Below the pieces are notes generated by a model, which worked only from the letters and a program-made list of their open reading frames with translations, did not search any database and was not told the DNA's origin. From Siniperca chuatsi (Eukaryota; Chordata; Actinopteri; Centrarchiformes; Sinipercidae), in contig NC_058053.1 of assembly GCF_020085105.1 (NCBI RefSeq), positions 18,790,888 through 18,854,887 on the forward strand: DNA of 64,000 bases. Direction: 5' to 3'. This document shows positions 38,201 through 49,690 of the stretch, piece after piece. Position 1 is the first letter of the stretch. Each line of letters begins with the position of its first letter. The translations under genes and the position numbers were made by a program.

Positions 38201-41200
38201 ACTTTATTACATTACACCATTGAACACGTCTCTTTATGTACTAGTTAAGATATAACTAGGTGCACATTTAACCATGTGAAGAATGACACATATCTCAAAC
38301 AAGTGTGCACATACCACAACATTCTCACATTGCAATAGAACCATCTAAAATGCTCTACATTGACTGCACATAACACATACTTCACTGACTCAGCTGCTAT
38401 TAAAACAATTCAAACTCCAACAGGCAAATCTGGATTATGACTCATGTCTAAAAAACGTTACTTCAATAAAAATCCCAACTGACATTATAGCCTCCTTTCA
38501 ATAGCCTACTTACTACATGGTCTCACAGTCCACATCTGTGCTTACAGTAGCTCAGCCACATCCAATTATGCCAAATGACTCACTTAATGTTTGCTTAACA
38601 ACTGACTTGGTAAATGGAAGAATGAGAAGAACACCAGAGAAAGCAGGAGTTTTTACTCAAGTAAAAAAAAACCAAATAAAGTGGATACTCACAGCTGGAG
38701 AGCAAACTTCTTTCTCCCTCTTGCGTTCTCTTTTTCTCTTTTTGCAGACCAGGAGCTAAATTAAACCTCTACTCCTCAAGTCAAACAGTGATCCCCCTCC
38801 CCACATCCCTCGCCCTCTTTCCAGAGAAGACACTGCATCTCTTGTATCGTCTCGGCTGCCCTCCTTCTTTTCTGTCCCTCCCTTTTTCTCTCACTACCTG
38901 AAACTGCTGCTTCCATAACTCCAACCCCCATCTCTTCCGTGGGAGACATTTAAACAGTCCACGTAAATGAAAAACACATGGTGTGCACACACCCCCTCCC
39001 TCCCCCAAACACAAACTCCACTCCCTCCCTCTCTATAGGGGCCCAATGTAGTGCATGTTTAGTAATACAGTCCACTATGTCGTACAGGGCCTTCCTTTCA
39101 TAAAAGAGGAGCAGGTTTCCCCTTCATTCCCCACATAGCACACGTCTCAAACCAACCCCACAATACCCCACAGCTCCAAAAGCCCATCATACCTACCATG
39201 TTCTACACCTCTGCACTAAGTCACCCATTCAATATTTATCCGAGACAATGATATGCAAGTCCACATTCTCTGTGTGCACTGTTTTGAAAGAGAAGGTAAC
39301 TCTAGTTGTAGTCAACATGAACTCGAGTCTTGATGACTTCCACGTCCTGAGGCCTTTCCTCTTTAAGACTGGGCCTGTTGACATGACACCCAGGCACTAA
39401 TTCCCAAAGCTACCTCTGCCCCTCACCACCCCATCCTCCTACTCCTCTCCAACTCACATACATTCCTCATTCCTCTGTCCCTCCCCACACCTGCCGTCAA
39501 CTGCCCAGATTCCACCACTCCCTATAGAAAATTCACCCGAAGGCACACAACCAGAGGAAGAGACAGACAAGCGAGACATGGACAGAAAAGACAGAGAGCA
39601 GAAGATGGGGGCTGTGGCTCAGTGTTGGTACCTCCTTGCTGTTGCATGGTGGCTGTGTGTTGGCAGGCGACGCAGGATGTGGGTGAACTTCTGGACTCCT
39701 GCTGGGGCTCCGGGAGTGAAGGCTGCTGCTGCCCGACTCAGCAGTGGAGTCTGAGCCTGAAGAGTCCGAGCTGGAATGTCTCACCCGCCTGCCATGTGTG
39801 TGCGCTCGCTTTGCTGACAGGCTGTCAACACACACACAAACATCAGAGAAGGGTCAGCGTACGTACATGGCCGAGTGGAGCACGCACACACACACACACT
39901 CACAGGCAGACAGATAATGTTGTTAGTCACACAGTCTGACTTATGTTGACAGACAAACTGTCATGTAAAAACATCGAAAGCTCATATCCACAATATGCAC
40001 ACATCATATTTGTAATTGAGTACCTGTGTCCATCCCAGGAAGCTGAATCATGAGTTGCCTTTAAGGACACAAAACAAAAAACAGAAACTTATCATCCACA
40101 GCAGCAGCGTAATGAACAACTTGTTACACTGGATGTGTTACTTCTGTTGCTTGATGTTATTAGTAGAAAACAGTTCTTAACTGAGTGCCAGTTGTGCCAA
40201 ACTGCATAAGGGTGTGTCCTCACACCATTAAACACTACCAGAAAAACAGGCATCCTTCAGCAAAAGCTGTCAAACAGTCCAGTCATAGTCTCTGTTTTGC
40301 TTTTCCTTACACTTTCTCTTTCTGTCCTCTCACACTCTCTCACTGCCTGTCTGCCTCCTCAAGCATGCACAATAGCATGAAGACATGTCCAGCTTAGGTC
40401 AAAACTACTTAGTTAGCTGGTTAGTTTTTATTTTCTGTGTCATGCCAAACATCTGGCCCATCCCACATGGGATTACAAGACACTGTTATCTTAAAAAACA
40501 TGCATCTTCCTGTAATACATATACAAAAAAAGAACATCAGTTACAACTTTATAAGTACTTCTATACACTTTCAAATAACATATTTATGTGGAAAAACTTC
40601 AAATTAATTGTACACCAAAAAGAACTACTACACACCTACAGTTTATCCTGATGAAGGGCTTTTTTTCTCACCCCCCAGACTTTCTAAAAGTAACTGGATA
40701 ATTTAAATGTTCCATATGTGAACAGCCAACTCAGTCTTTGTGCATCAGATGTATTTACAAAATCAACAACTGTTTATAATACTAATATTATTAATAACCA
40801 TTACTAATAAAGAAATGGTTAACAATATGGAAATATTATCTTCAAAGCACTTTGAAATGCAATGATCTGATATTCTGGTTGCAGGGAAAGATGCGATGGA
40901 GTGTCACCTACCCTTTCAGTGTCATCATCATCACTGCTCAGCTTCAGGTCATCAGCAAGCATGCTGTAAGCAAAGAAACACACAGTCAGAAAAACCATAC
41001 ACTGTTGTACATTTAGCCACTAGGGTTTTCAGTACAGAGGTACAGATCCAATAGCAGTGCTCTCTTTTTCACAAATGTAACATCAACTCATTAGGATATT
41101 TTTTATGTAAGTTAACATGATGCCAGGGAATGCTGTGAATCTTCTAATGATATTGACGAAGAAACTGTATTTAATGTGGATCGGTCACATCATGGCCAAT

Positions 41201-42937
41201 ACCAACATGTTTAATATGGATGGGGTTTTTTTGACCGGCGCTGATACTAATCCAGCGTATCAGATTTAAACACTTCTTCCTGAGAATGTTCCTTTAAATC
41301 ATTTTCAAACACACTAAAATAACAAATGTGATTTTTATTGGTTGATTGGATGATTTTCAACTTGGTCAGCCTCCAAAACAGTATGCTTCTGTAGGCATCT
41401 GAAAATGTGATAATATCAAACCAAGAGAATGTCATATTTATACACCTGATCCACATTTAAGATATGGTAAAACATGGATTATGTGCACTTCAGATAAAAC
41501 TTGCAAACCAGTTATATTTTAAAAACAGACATAGTTCAATTATCCTAACAAATTTAGCATCTAAGGTTTTAAGATGAACAATACAGATTCATAATGGCAA
41601 TCATTTTGAATTGTACCCAAATGCTCAATATCTTGTTTGGAGTAAGACTCTTAATGTACTGTACTGATCTATTGTTTTTGTCTAATACATGTAACTAAAC
41701 ACATTTCAGTTAGATTGCAAAAAGTGCTCAAAATTTGTGTGGAAAAAAGACTTCTTCCAAATGTTTAGGACATGTGAACTGTCATAAAACTGCTGTGTTA
41801 CATAACAAACAAATAACATGATGTGTGATAATGTGGAACACACAGTTGGCTTAAAACACTGAACATGTGTTTCACACTAAAAAGAGGATGTAAAGAGGTA
41901 ACGAACAGGAGCACATCGGTCTCCACTGACAACTTTCAAGAATGTTAACTGACCTTTGACCTGACCTTTGTTTTGTATCCTGAAAGACTGTGTTGACTGA
42001 CTCTACAGTATATGTCTACTTCCCTTCACCCTCTTTCTCTATCATTAATGCTTTTCCCTGTGGCTGTAAAGACGATGATGTTCATGACTTTATATAATTT
42101 TACAAAACCTGCTGAGAAGAAAACATAAATTATGTGTGTGATATATTATATCGTCTGTGTGTGTGCCACAGCGGCAGTTCAGGTTTGATGACCTTCAGTG
42201 GATCATGTTTCCACTTACGATTTATGAGGTGCCACACGAGGGTGACGGGTCATTCGCAGCTGAACATCCCCCCGACCTTACAGGGAGAGAGGGTGAAAAC
42301 ATATTCAAAACCAGGCAACCAACCATTTATTAACAGAGAAGCAATTGTAAATTATTGCGCATATCAGATAAGCAAACTTATTAGTCAGTGAACACGTACT
42401 TTGTCTTTGTTGTGTAGTCGGTAGTTTTGCTTCCTTGGGAAAGAGGGAGAACAAAACATAGTGAGCAAAAATCTCTATTTACATGGCTAAAAGAGTACTT
42501 CACAGATGCAGCAGAGATATCGTCCAAAACCTGGTGCCTACATTACCCACAATGCAACTAAACCGCCGACAGTTTCGGAGATATGGGTGTGTTATGCTAG
42601 TAGCGGCTAATGTAGCCTTGAGCTGTTAGCCTCAGGCAGAGATGAGAAGCGGGCTACCGATGTCTGGTAAACTCACTACTTTCTAACTCCACACCCCCAT
42701 GTTTGATTAGTTTTCAAACTTGAATAATTCAGCCCCAACTGATGTTTCCTCAAGTGTCATCACTTGAGGCAATTTATCAGACTTCACACAGCTCCCTCTG
42801 GAGCCACAAAAGGCTTTATACAACCCTTTTCAGCTATTCAGTAGTACTATTCAAGACCTGTAAACAGACTTTAATATGTAAAATTGGTGGAGTTCCCCTT
42901 TAATTATCAAAGATAAACAACAAATATTCACACATAT

Positions 42938-42974
<37 letters not shown>

Positions 42975-45900
42975 CTTAGGGTTGTAGAGGATTTGTTGGG
43001 CCTGGTCACCCCCTAAGGCTTGCTGGGACGTCCAGGACTGAGTCATGTCCTGTGCAACAGAAGGGTCAGAGGTGAATTGTGAGACGCCACTGTGATTGAT
43101 GGTCTTCACATACAGAAACTCCAGACATCCTAAATCTGTCATTCAAACTTTTGTCTTCATTTGTCTTTCATTTAGGAGTAACTTATCGCTCTCATTTCCA
43201 CACATACAGTGCAGAGAGCCTCATTTGACAGCTGACTCTTGTTATCAGCACTGTTCCTCCCCACCAGGGGGAGTGTGGCTGGCTATAAATATGGGTATGG
43301 GTCTCAGTGTCTAGTTGGACTAGTTAGTGTCTGTTGGCTGTAGGCTCAGAGATGTGTATTACAAGGTTGGTGTGGGAGTAATCATTTTGTTTCTTTTTGA
43401 CTGATCTCCAGCTGTATGTTTTTCCAGGCATTTCAAGTATCTGCTATATTTTGTATACTTTTCTCCTTTGGAAAGTGAATATATTTATGGCTGTGTTCAC
43501 TCAATGAACTAATTCAAGACCTACTGTATCGCTACAGTAACTGCTCTGGTGCATGCAACAGCAGCTCCATTTGTTTTGTTTGTGAACCAATCACACAGTA
43601 TGGGCTGAAAATGTGATCTAATAAACTTTTTTTTTTTAAAGCATGATTTTGCATTCCAAGTGGTCGAAGTATCAATAGACTTTATTGACTCAAGTTTGTT
43701 AGCTTTTCAAAGGCGGCAATCTCAAAAGGTGTGCAATCAGTGAACCAGAACACAAGACAGCTCATCAAAACATTTGTTGCTTGTAAGGCAGCCCCGGGGA
43801 AATTAATGTTAAAGACGTCAGGTGGCCCGGGCCACAACAAATAATCATCAGTGCAACAGTTAAAATCACAGTACAGTTGTAGGGTACAATAACCAACTGA
43901 AAACTGCACAATAGAGGTGGTAATTACGAATCACCTTGCAGAATTCAATTGTTTAAACATTTTTGAGAAGAACTCGGAGGGAACTCGGGACAGTCAACTT
44001 TCAGTCTACAGGTCCTGTAGATCTGTTATGCTGGCCAAAAAGTGGTCCAGTGGGGACTGAATAGGGGTTTATATACACTACAGGTCACTGATGGTGCTGA
44101 AATGACTAGTCAACTAAAACTACTGTAGGTGATCTTTTAACAGAAAATGACCCACCCCAAAATAAAGTTATTCAACTCTTGAACGCATTGTACAATTGCA
44201 GCCAATTTTAGTTTACACATGCCCATAGGAATGCCTAATCACCCTGCAAAAGTTGATGGTACTTCACCTACATGTGGCGCTATGGCAACCTGACACATTT
44301 ATATGGCCATAATTCTCTAGTCATGAGTCTAACTCTCTTTTCTGCACACCCCATCCTTTAACAAATCTCTAATATTCCCTCACACAATTAGAGAAATTCT
44401 CCCAGTCTACCATCTCCCAATCAGTAATGACTGTCTGTTACTATGTTTTTTTGATTCAGATTAAATCCTGATCAGATATAAAATAAAATTTAAAAAAAGA
44501 GAATAATGTAGGCTTTGTAGAGGTATACATGCTCTACAAGCCGAACATGATAAATTAAAAATGATAAATTAAAGGGTAATTACTCCATATTACAAATACA
44601 TGTGGTGGATGCTCACACCTCAGTGACAGTGTCTGTGCATATGTGCATAAGAGAAGATGGAAGAGTCTGTGATGATTACACATGATTACACACCTGGACT
44701 ATTATGAAAATGTACTCCATTTCTTATTTGTTCTCTCTGCACTGTACTTCAGAAGAAACCAGCCACAGGGAAAGAGCTGTGCATCCACAGCACACTGATT
44801 ATAATCTCTGCTGATTAGATTGCCCGCAGTCACAGTCAGACAAACAAGGCCTCATGGATGCTGACAAAATGGCCAGATTTTGTACCATTCATTTACCATT
44901 TTAGCATGATCTGGTTCCTCAGCTTTGTCAAAATGTGGAAGCATGGGGATTCAGGGTTTAATGTACGAGTGTGTGTGACGATCACTGGGTGCTCTGGAAA
45001 AGGTCATGTTTTATTAGACTGGATGTCTGAGGATTTGTGTGTGCAGATCAGGATGCGTGGTAAACAGACACCGAACTCAACTAGAGCTGTCGAGGTCTAA
45101 AGGAATAGTTCAACATTTTGGAAAATACGCTTACTCTCTTTCTTGCCGAGAGTTAGATGAGAAGATCGATACCACTCTCATGTCTGTACATTAAATATGA
45201 AGCTACAGCCAGTAGCTAGTTAGCGTAGCTTAGCTAAGCCAAAGTCACTGTGCCCGGCCAAGAAATAGTTTGGCACATAACCCCCTGTAAAACAACAACG
45301 TGTCATTTTTACACTTCAGTTTTTGTACACATTTTAAAAAACGAAATATAGGCCTAACATGTTAATTTGTGAGTTTTAGAGGCACTAGTAGGCAGACTTT
45401 GTTACCTTGAGACAAAGCCAGGCTAGCTGTTCCCCCTGTTTCAAGTTTTTATGATAAGCTAAGCTAACCAGCTGCTAGGCTGTAGCTTCATATTTAGTGT
45501 ATGTGGTATCGAGAGTGGTATCGATCTTCTCATCTAACTCTCAGCAAGAAAGCAAACAAGCAAAATGTCAAACTATTCCTTTAACTCTAATGGGAGTCTG
45601 CTAGAAGGAAGGACTCTCTCTTTCTCTTTTCCTCCTCCCACCCTCTACAGTAAGCTCTGGAGAGCAAATGTTTCATCTCTCTGCTCTAACCTTCCACTTC
45701 ATTATCTCAGTCACCAAGGACACAGCACCGGCCCTCACCCCTTTCCTCCATCAACAACAACAAGGTCTCCCAGGTGGAGCATTATGTGTTGCTATCTTCC
45801 TTCCACCCTTCCCCACTCCATGTTCTGTATCTTTCTCCTTCTCCTCCACTCCTCCTATCTGTCCGACACTAGCGACAGGACATAGGGAGCAGTGGTGCTC

Positions 45901-46043
45901 TGCATTGTAACATTGTAAAACTTCCAACATGAAAAATAGCTAGAAACCTCAGGGCTAGTACAGCCTGAGATATCTGTGAGATTAGAGCTGAAAAGATTAG
46001 TCAATTAATTGATTGGTTGATCAACAGAAAATTAATCTGCAAC

Positions 46044-46130
<87 letters not shown>

Positions 46131-49100
46131 TTTTTCAAGCAAAACTCCACACACTCTCAGGTTTCTGCTCCTCCAATGTGAAGATTTGCTTTTCTGTGTT
46201 TTGTATTATTTCAAATTGAAGATCCTTGGTTTTTCAACTGTTGGTCAGATAGAACAAGATATTTGAAGATGTCACCTTGGATTCTGGAAAACTTAAAATG
46301 GACATTTTTCATGATTTTCTGACATTTTATAGAGTAAACGACTAATTGAATAATTAGAAAAATTAGAAAAATAATAAAAAAAATCATCGTTAGTTGCAGC
46401 TCTATTTCTTATGTGCTGCTGGTGTTTCCTCCTCTAAGCAACAATCTGCTGTAATTATTCAATTTAGTCTAATGACTTCAAATGGCTCATACCTGGAAAA
46501 AGATATAATCTAAAGCAATTCTTTAACACCCACAATATGACTCAATACATTTAATGAGGGATGAACCTGAATTATTGCACAAGTTCAAAGTTAATTGCTG
46601 CTACTGTGATTATCACTATTACTTTTAATAATGAAAAATAAAATCTAAGTCAAGCAATGAAAAAAATGTTGTAGTAATTCCTTACCTCCAGAGTATCTTT
46701 GGCACAGCTGTTGTGTTGGCTTCTTGTCACCTGTGCAAACAGAAGGATACGGTGGATAAGGTGATGGTAAAAGAGGAGAAAGTCACAGGACATTAATCAG
46801 AGGGAGTTTTGTAACTCTTCAAAACAACAGAAGAGCACACGGAGAAAGAGCTGTTGTTGAATGTGCACACAAACCATATTTAATAAGCATCTAAACTACA
46901 GTAAAGTGCAGTGTGCGTCTTATCTAGAATTCAAATTGAGTACACACTTCCGCACATTCAACAACAAATATAACTGTGCGGATGTACTCACACATACACT
47001 CATTTATTTCTGTCACAAGTCATTGCTCAAGATGTGAACTTTCACATTTCAGTCTCCATCACAAAGATAGATACAGACATATACATAAACACACACACAC
47101 ACAAAAAAATCACCTTCTGCACTCTGCTTCCCGCCTTTTTGCTGTAACATTCACAAAACCGTGCAGCACTTTACTGTAAACCTTACAGTCACACACACAC
47201 ACACTAAGTGTGAGAGTTGAGAGGAGGCTGAAGCTTGTTGATGACTCATATCTTAGAAATCACAGCTGCAGATGATCAGGCGGATGCTGATTCTGTTGCA
47301 AGCAACTTTCAGTTTCCATCCCTGTTAGGCAACCCCGCTCTGTCTCTCTCCCTCCCCCACGTTTCTCCCTTTTTCACATTTCAGCTCACAATTCAAATTC
47401 ACCACGTTGGCATGTGAGCCGAGAACCATGTTGCTCAAGTATTAAGATAGGGCAAATGCTTAACATTACTCGCACTTCCCCACTTGTGCAACTGTGTGTA
47501 GGTGCTTTCTATTCATGTGGCAGTGTGTTTTATTTTGATTGTGAGTTTTGTGTGAAAACAGATGATCCTGCAGCACAAATTAGTTACAAAATATATTGTT
47601 TCCTTTGGTTCATTTTTTATAATAGTAATTACACTCATTATATTTGTCAGGTTTGTTTTTTATTTCACTTTTTCATCGTTCTAAATTTCTGTATTTTTAT
47701 GTGGACCTCACCTGCTGTACACTAACCACATATACTTTCTACTTGGTTATATACATTTAATGTCTTTAACATTTCCTTTACACACTATATTCCATTTTCA
47801 TTTTGGTGATTTGCTTCTTACTTCTATGCCCTACTCTGTCTGCTGTGCCATCTGTGCAGCATAAGTATGCACAGTAGAAAATGTGTGTGTAGTGCAGCGT
47901 GCATGCATGTACTGTATGTGTGAGTGTGTAAAACTCTGTCTCTTCTTCCATGCATGACTCACTGAGGTCAGTGACTGAGTGGCTTGACTCTAAGCCTGCG
48001 GATGGAAAACCGTATGTGTGAAAACTGTCTGATTATTACAGCCACAAGGCGGTTATGAGGCCGTAGGCACTAAATGAAAAACATAAACACAGACAGACAG
48101 TATTTTACCTCCCTGTAGCGGTGCACAACCATATGCCAGGCCTGCTTCCTCGGTTTACACTCACAGGTCCATTAGTTTGGACATTATCATGTGTTTCACA
48201 CATCTATAACCACTAGCATCACAGGCTACAGAACTGGTGCAATACCCTGATGAGTGAAATCCCCCGGGACCAAACAAACCACAACCCATCATAACACCTG
48301 CAACAAGCAGCATGCAAGCCAACTAGACTACTAACCACCTGTTACACCTGTTACATTCTTAAAGTATCAGAAATTACTGAAGTTATGCTCATTTTCAGGT
48401 TCTATTAAACACTTCCATCTGTGTTGAGTGCCTTTAAGGAAAATCTGAAACGACTTTAAAACTACAAACTGAATGAAGATAAGAGCATAAAATGCACGAC
48501 TCAGGAATTAGCAGGAATTAGTATTCAAATGAAAGAAGGGTACTTCTTTACGAGTTTGGAAGAAGTACTCACATCATTTACTTAAGTAAAAGTATCAATA
48601 CCACACTGAAAATACTCCACAACAAGTAAAAGTCCTGCATTCAATCTTACTTAAGTAAACGTATGTAAGTATTATCAAAATTTACTTCAAGTATCAAAAG
48701 TAAAAGTACTTATGCAGAAAAAATGGTCCCTGTCAGTGTTTTGCTATTATATATGATGTTTTGGAATAATATTACTGGTTTATTAATGTTTATGTTGCAT
48801 TTTACTGCTGTAGATGTTTATGGTTTTGCTAATTTTAACTACATTAAACTACCCAACAGTATATAATCTACAGCAATGCATCATATTCTATAAAATCATC
48901 ATATGCTTGGCTTGTAGTGTCACTGTCCTGTTTTCCAGCTAATTGGGGGGGGGGGTAAGAGAATTTTCTCAACCCATAAAGAAACACTTTATCCTTCAGT
49001 TTATCAGAAAAAAAATCACCACATTTGTAGATACATGGTTTTCAAGGGTATGAAAACAGTAGAAAGTGGGCTACAATATTTGAAATGTAGCCTAGTGGAG

Positions 49101-49447
49101 TAGAAGTATAAAGTTGCATACAATGGAAATACTCAAGTACAATGTACTTAGTTACATTCCACCACTGTACTTTACAAATAACCTGCAGGCATGCTACTCT
49201 GTGCAAATTGCTTACTTTAAACATGCACTAGTCGTGTGCAAGAGTGACAACCACAGACTCACTTAAGCTGTCAGTGACCCATCCATGGTGCTTAATACAC
49301 ACAAACATCATCACAACTCCGCATTCATTTTATAAGCAGGCTATATTTACTTACAAACTCCATGTAGCCTCTCACCTGAGAATATGCGCATCGGAGTAAA
49401 AAGCAGACAATGGAAAGTTTCCCTTTGCCACCGAGGACAGTAGGCAT
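32300..49447 (-). CDS. aff3: AFF3-type gene (AF4/FMR2 family) lacking the N-terminal domain
   Basis: There are 19 coding exons in transcript order: 49376-49447, 46686-46730, 42975-43049, 42400-42433, 42219-42276, 40912-40963, 40024-40058, 39632-39821, 35561-37567, 35298-35425, 34989-35151, 34798-34895, 34558-34621, 33945-34081, 33776-33847, 33565-33658, 33369-33418, 32566-32771, 32300-32421. They sum to 3,702 nt (1,233 residues) with every phase matching. AFF proteins are nuclear scaffolds of super-elongation complexes. Family marks are [23 protein letters not shown], a Ser-rich transactivation stretch ([20 protein letters not shown]), LYTLVPFGR with a KRKRK nuclear signal, and a full C-terminal homology domain ([13 protein letters not shown] to IRISAKLN). 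[20 protein letters not shown] is closer to AFF3 than to AFF2. The first exon ([14 protein letters not shown]) is unlike any AFF start, and the N-terminal homology domain is missing. Exons 1, 2, 4 and 5 rest mainly on splice-site and phase logic. Confidence 0.9.
32865..33130 (+). repeat. Interspersed repeat ('tttattggccaagtatgt' family)
   Basis: The segment contains 'cagctttattggccaagtatg' followed by 'acacacaaggaatttgactctgg', a word pair frequent in fish genomes. It lies in the AFF3 intron between exons 17 and 18. A related start ('ggtttattggcattatcagg') occurs near 797. Confidence 0.6.
37140..37440 (-). repeat. Pro-Ser coding repeat inside AFF3 exon 9
   Basis: Degenerate short tandem units (read on plus as 'gggctagggcttgga...ggggctagggc') encode runs of PSP, SPIPSP and PSPSP in the disordered part of AFF3. 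The frame is kept open across the whole array. This fits a coding minisatellite tolerated in a low-complexity region. Confidence 0.75.
37670..38225 (+). repeat. 'acttaagtaaaagta' repeat, copy 1
   Basis: AFF3 intron sequence with 'acaagtaaaagtcccacatt', 'gaaagtatcaaaagcaaaagtac', then after about 300 bases 'tagtgaagtagaagtataaagtag' and 'ggaaatactcaaataaagtac', ending 'tgtactttattacattacaccattg'. The same blocks in the same order and orientation recur at 48555-49168. Confidence 0.8.
42942..42971. repeat. (CA)n microsatellite abutting an AFF3 splice donor
   Basis: About 15 CA units. Read on the minus strand, this is a GT repeat that begins inside the donor of AFF3 exon 3: the exon ends CCTAAG at 42975 and the intron starts GTATGTGTGTG. 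Confidence 0.95.
45098..45583. mobile_element. MITE with long inverted repeats
   Basis: The left end TAAAGGAATAGTTCAACATTTTG is mirrored by the right end CAAAATGTCAAACTATTCCTTTA. Inside them, 'gttagatgagaagatcgataccactctc' faces 'gagagtggtatcgatcttctcatctaac', and 'aaatatgaagctacagcc' faces 'ggctgtagcttcatattt'. The arms are about 110 bases, total 486 bp, with no protein frame. It lies in AFF3 intron 2. Confidence 0.85.
45986..46405 (+). mobile_element. MITE-like 'aactaacgattattt' element with internal (TA)n
   Basis: The left end (AGAGCTGAAAAGATTAGTCAATTAATTG) is mirrored by the right end, which reads 'aatcatcgttagttgcagctct' on plus. The interior has 'aaaatggacatttttcatgattttctgacattttata', matching the copies at 14000 and 55139. 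A (TA)n tract interrupts it. It lies in AFF3 intron 2. Confidence 0.7.
46048..46126. repeat. (TA)n microsatellite
   Basis: An almost pure TA tract of about 39 units inside the MITE-like element. Confidence 0.97.
48555..49168 (+). repeat. 'acttaagtaaaagta' repeat, copy 2
   Basis: It carries 'acttaagtaaaagtatcaatacc', 'aacaagtaaaagtcctgcattc', 'caagtatcaaaagtaaaagtac', 'tagtggagtagaagtataaag' and 'gtacttagttacattccaccactgta'. The block order and orientation match 37670-38225. It lies in AFF3 intron 1. Confidence 0.8.
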
Positions 49448-49690
49448 GGTTCCTGGATTGGTCAGTGATCTCCACCGGTGTCCATGCCAGTGAGGACTCG
49501 CGTTAAGAGCAGCGGACACGGTGCCCGTCCGTGACGCTGGTCAGACCGGCTCTTCCGTGGATCCGCCGTGCAGCTGCGGGAGAGTCTGTGTGTCACAGAG
49601 GGAGACAGAGGGCGATGTAGGCGGGCCGGTAACGTCAGAGATGACACACGCAGCACACGCAGGGAGATCACGACTCAGAGTGTGGATGTT
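49448..49690 (-). promoter_or_regulatory. 5' UTR and likely promoter of the short AFF3 transcript
   Basis: CpG-rich sequence precedes the proposed first AFF3 ATG at 49447. A short upstream frame (ATG GAC ACC GGT, 7 codons then TGA) lies about 40 bases 5' of that ATG and could reduce its translation. No TATA box is evident. No transcription evidence can be drawn from sequence alone. Confidence 0.45.

Noticed and set aside
46013-46219. Frame encoding a Tyr-Ile run
   Set aside because: It is a translation of the (TA)n microsatellite.
49448-49519. Upstream extension of the first AFF3 exon frame
   Set aside because: It begins with GTG and has no ATG before 49447; there is no reason to prefer a non-AUG start.
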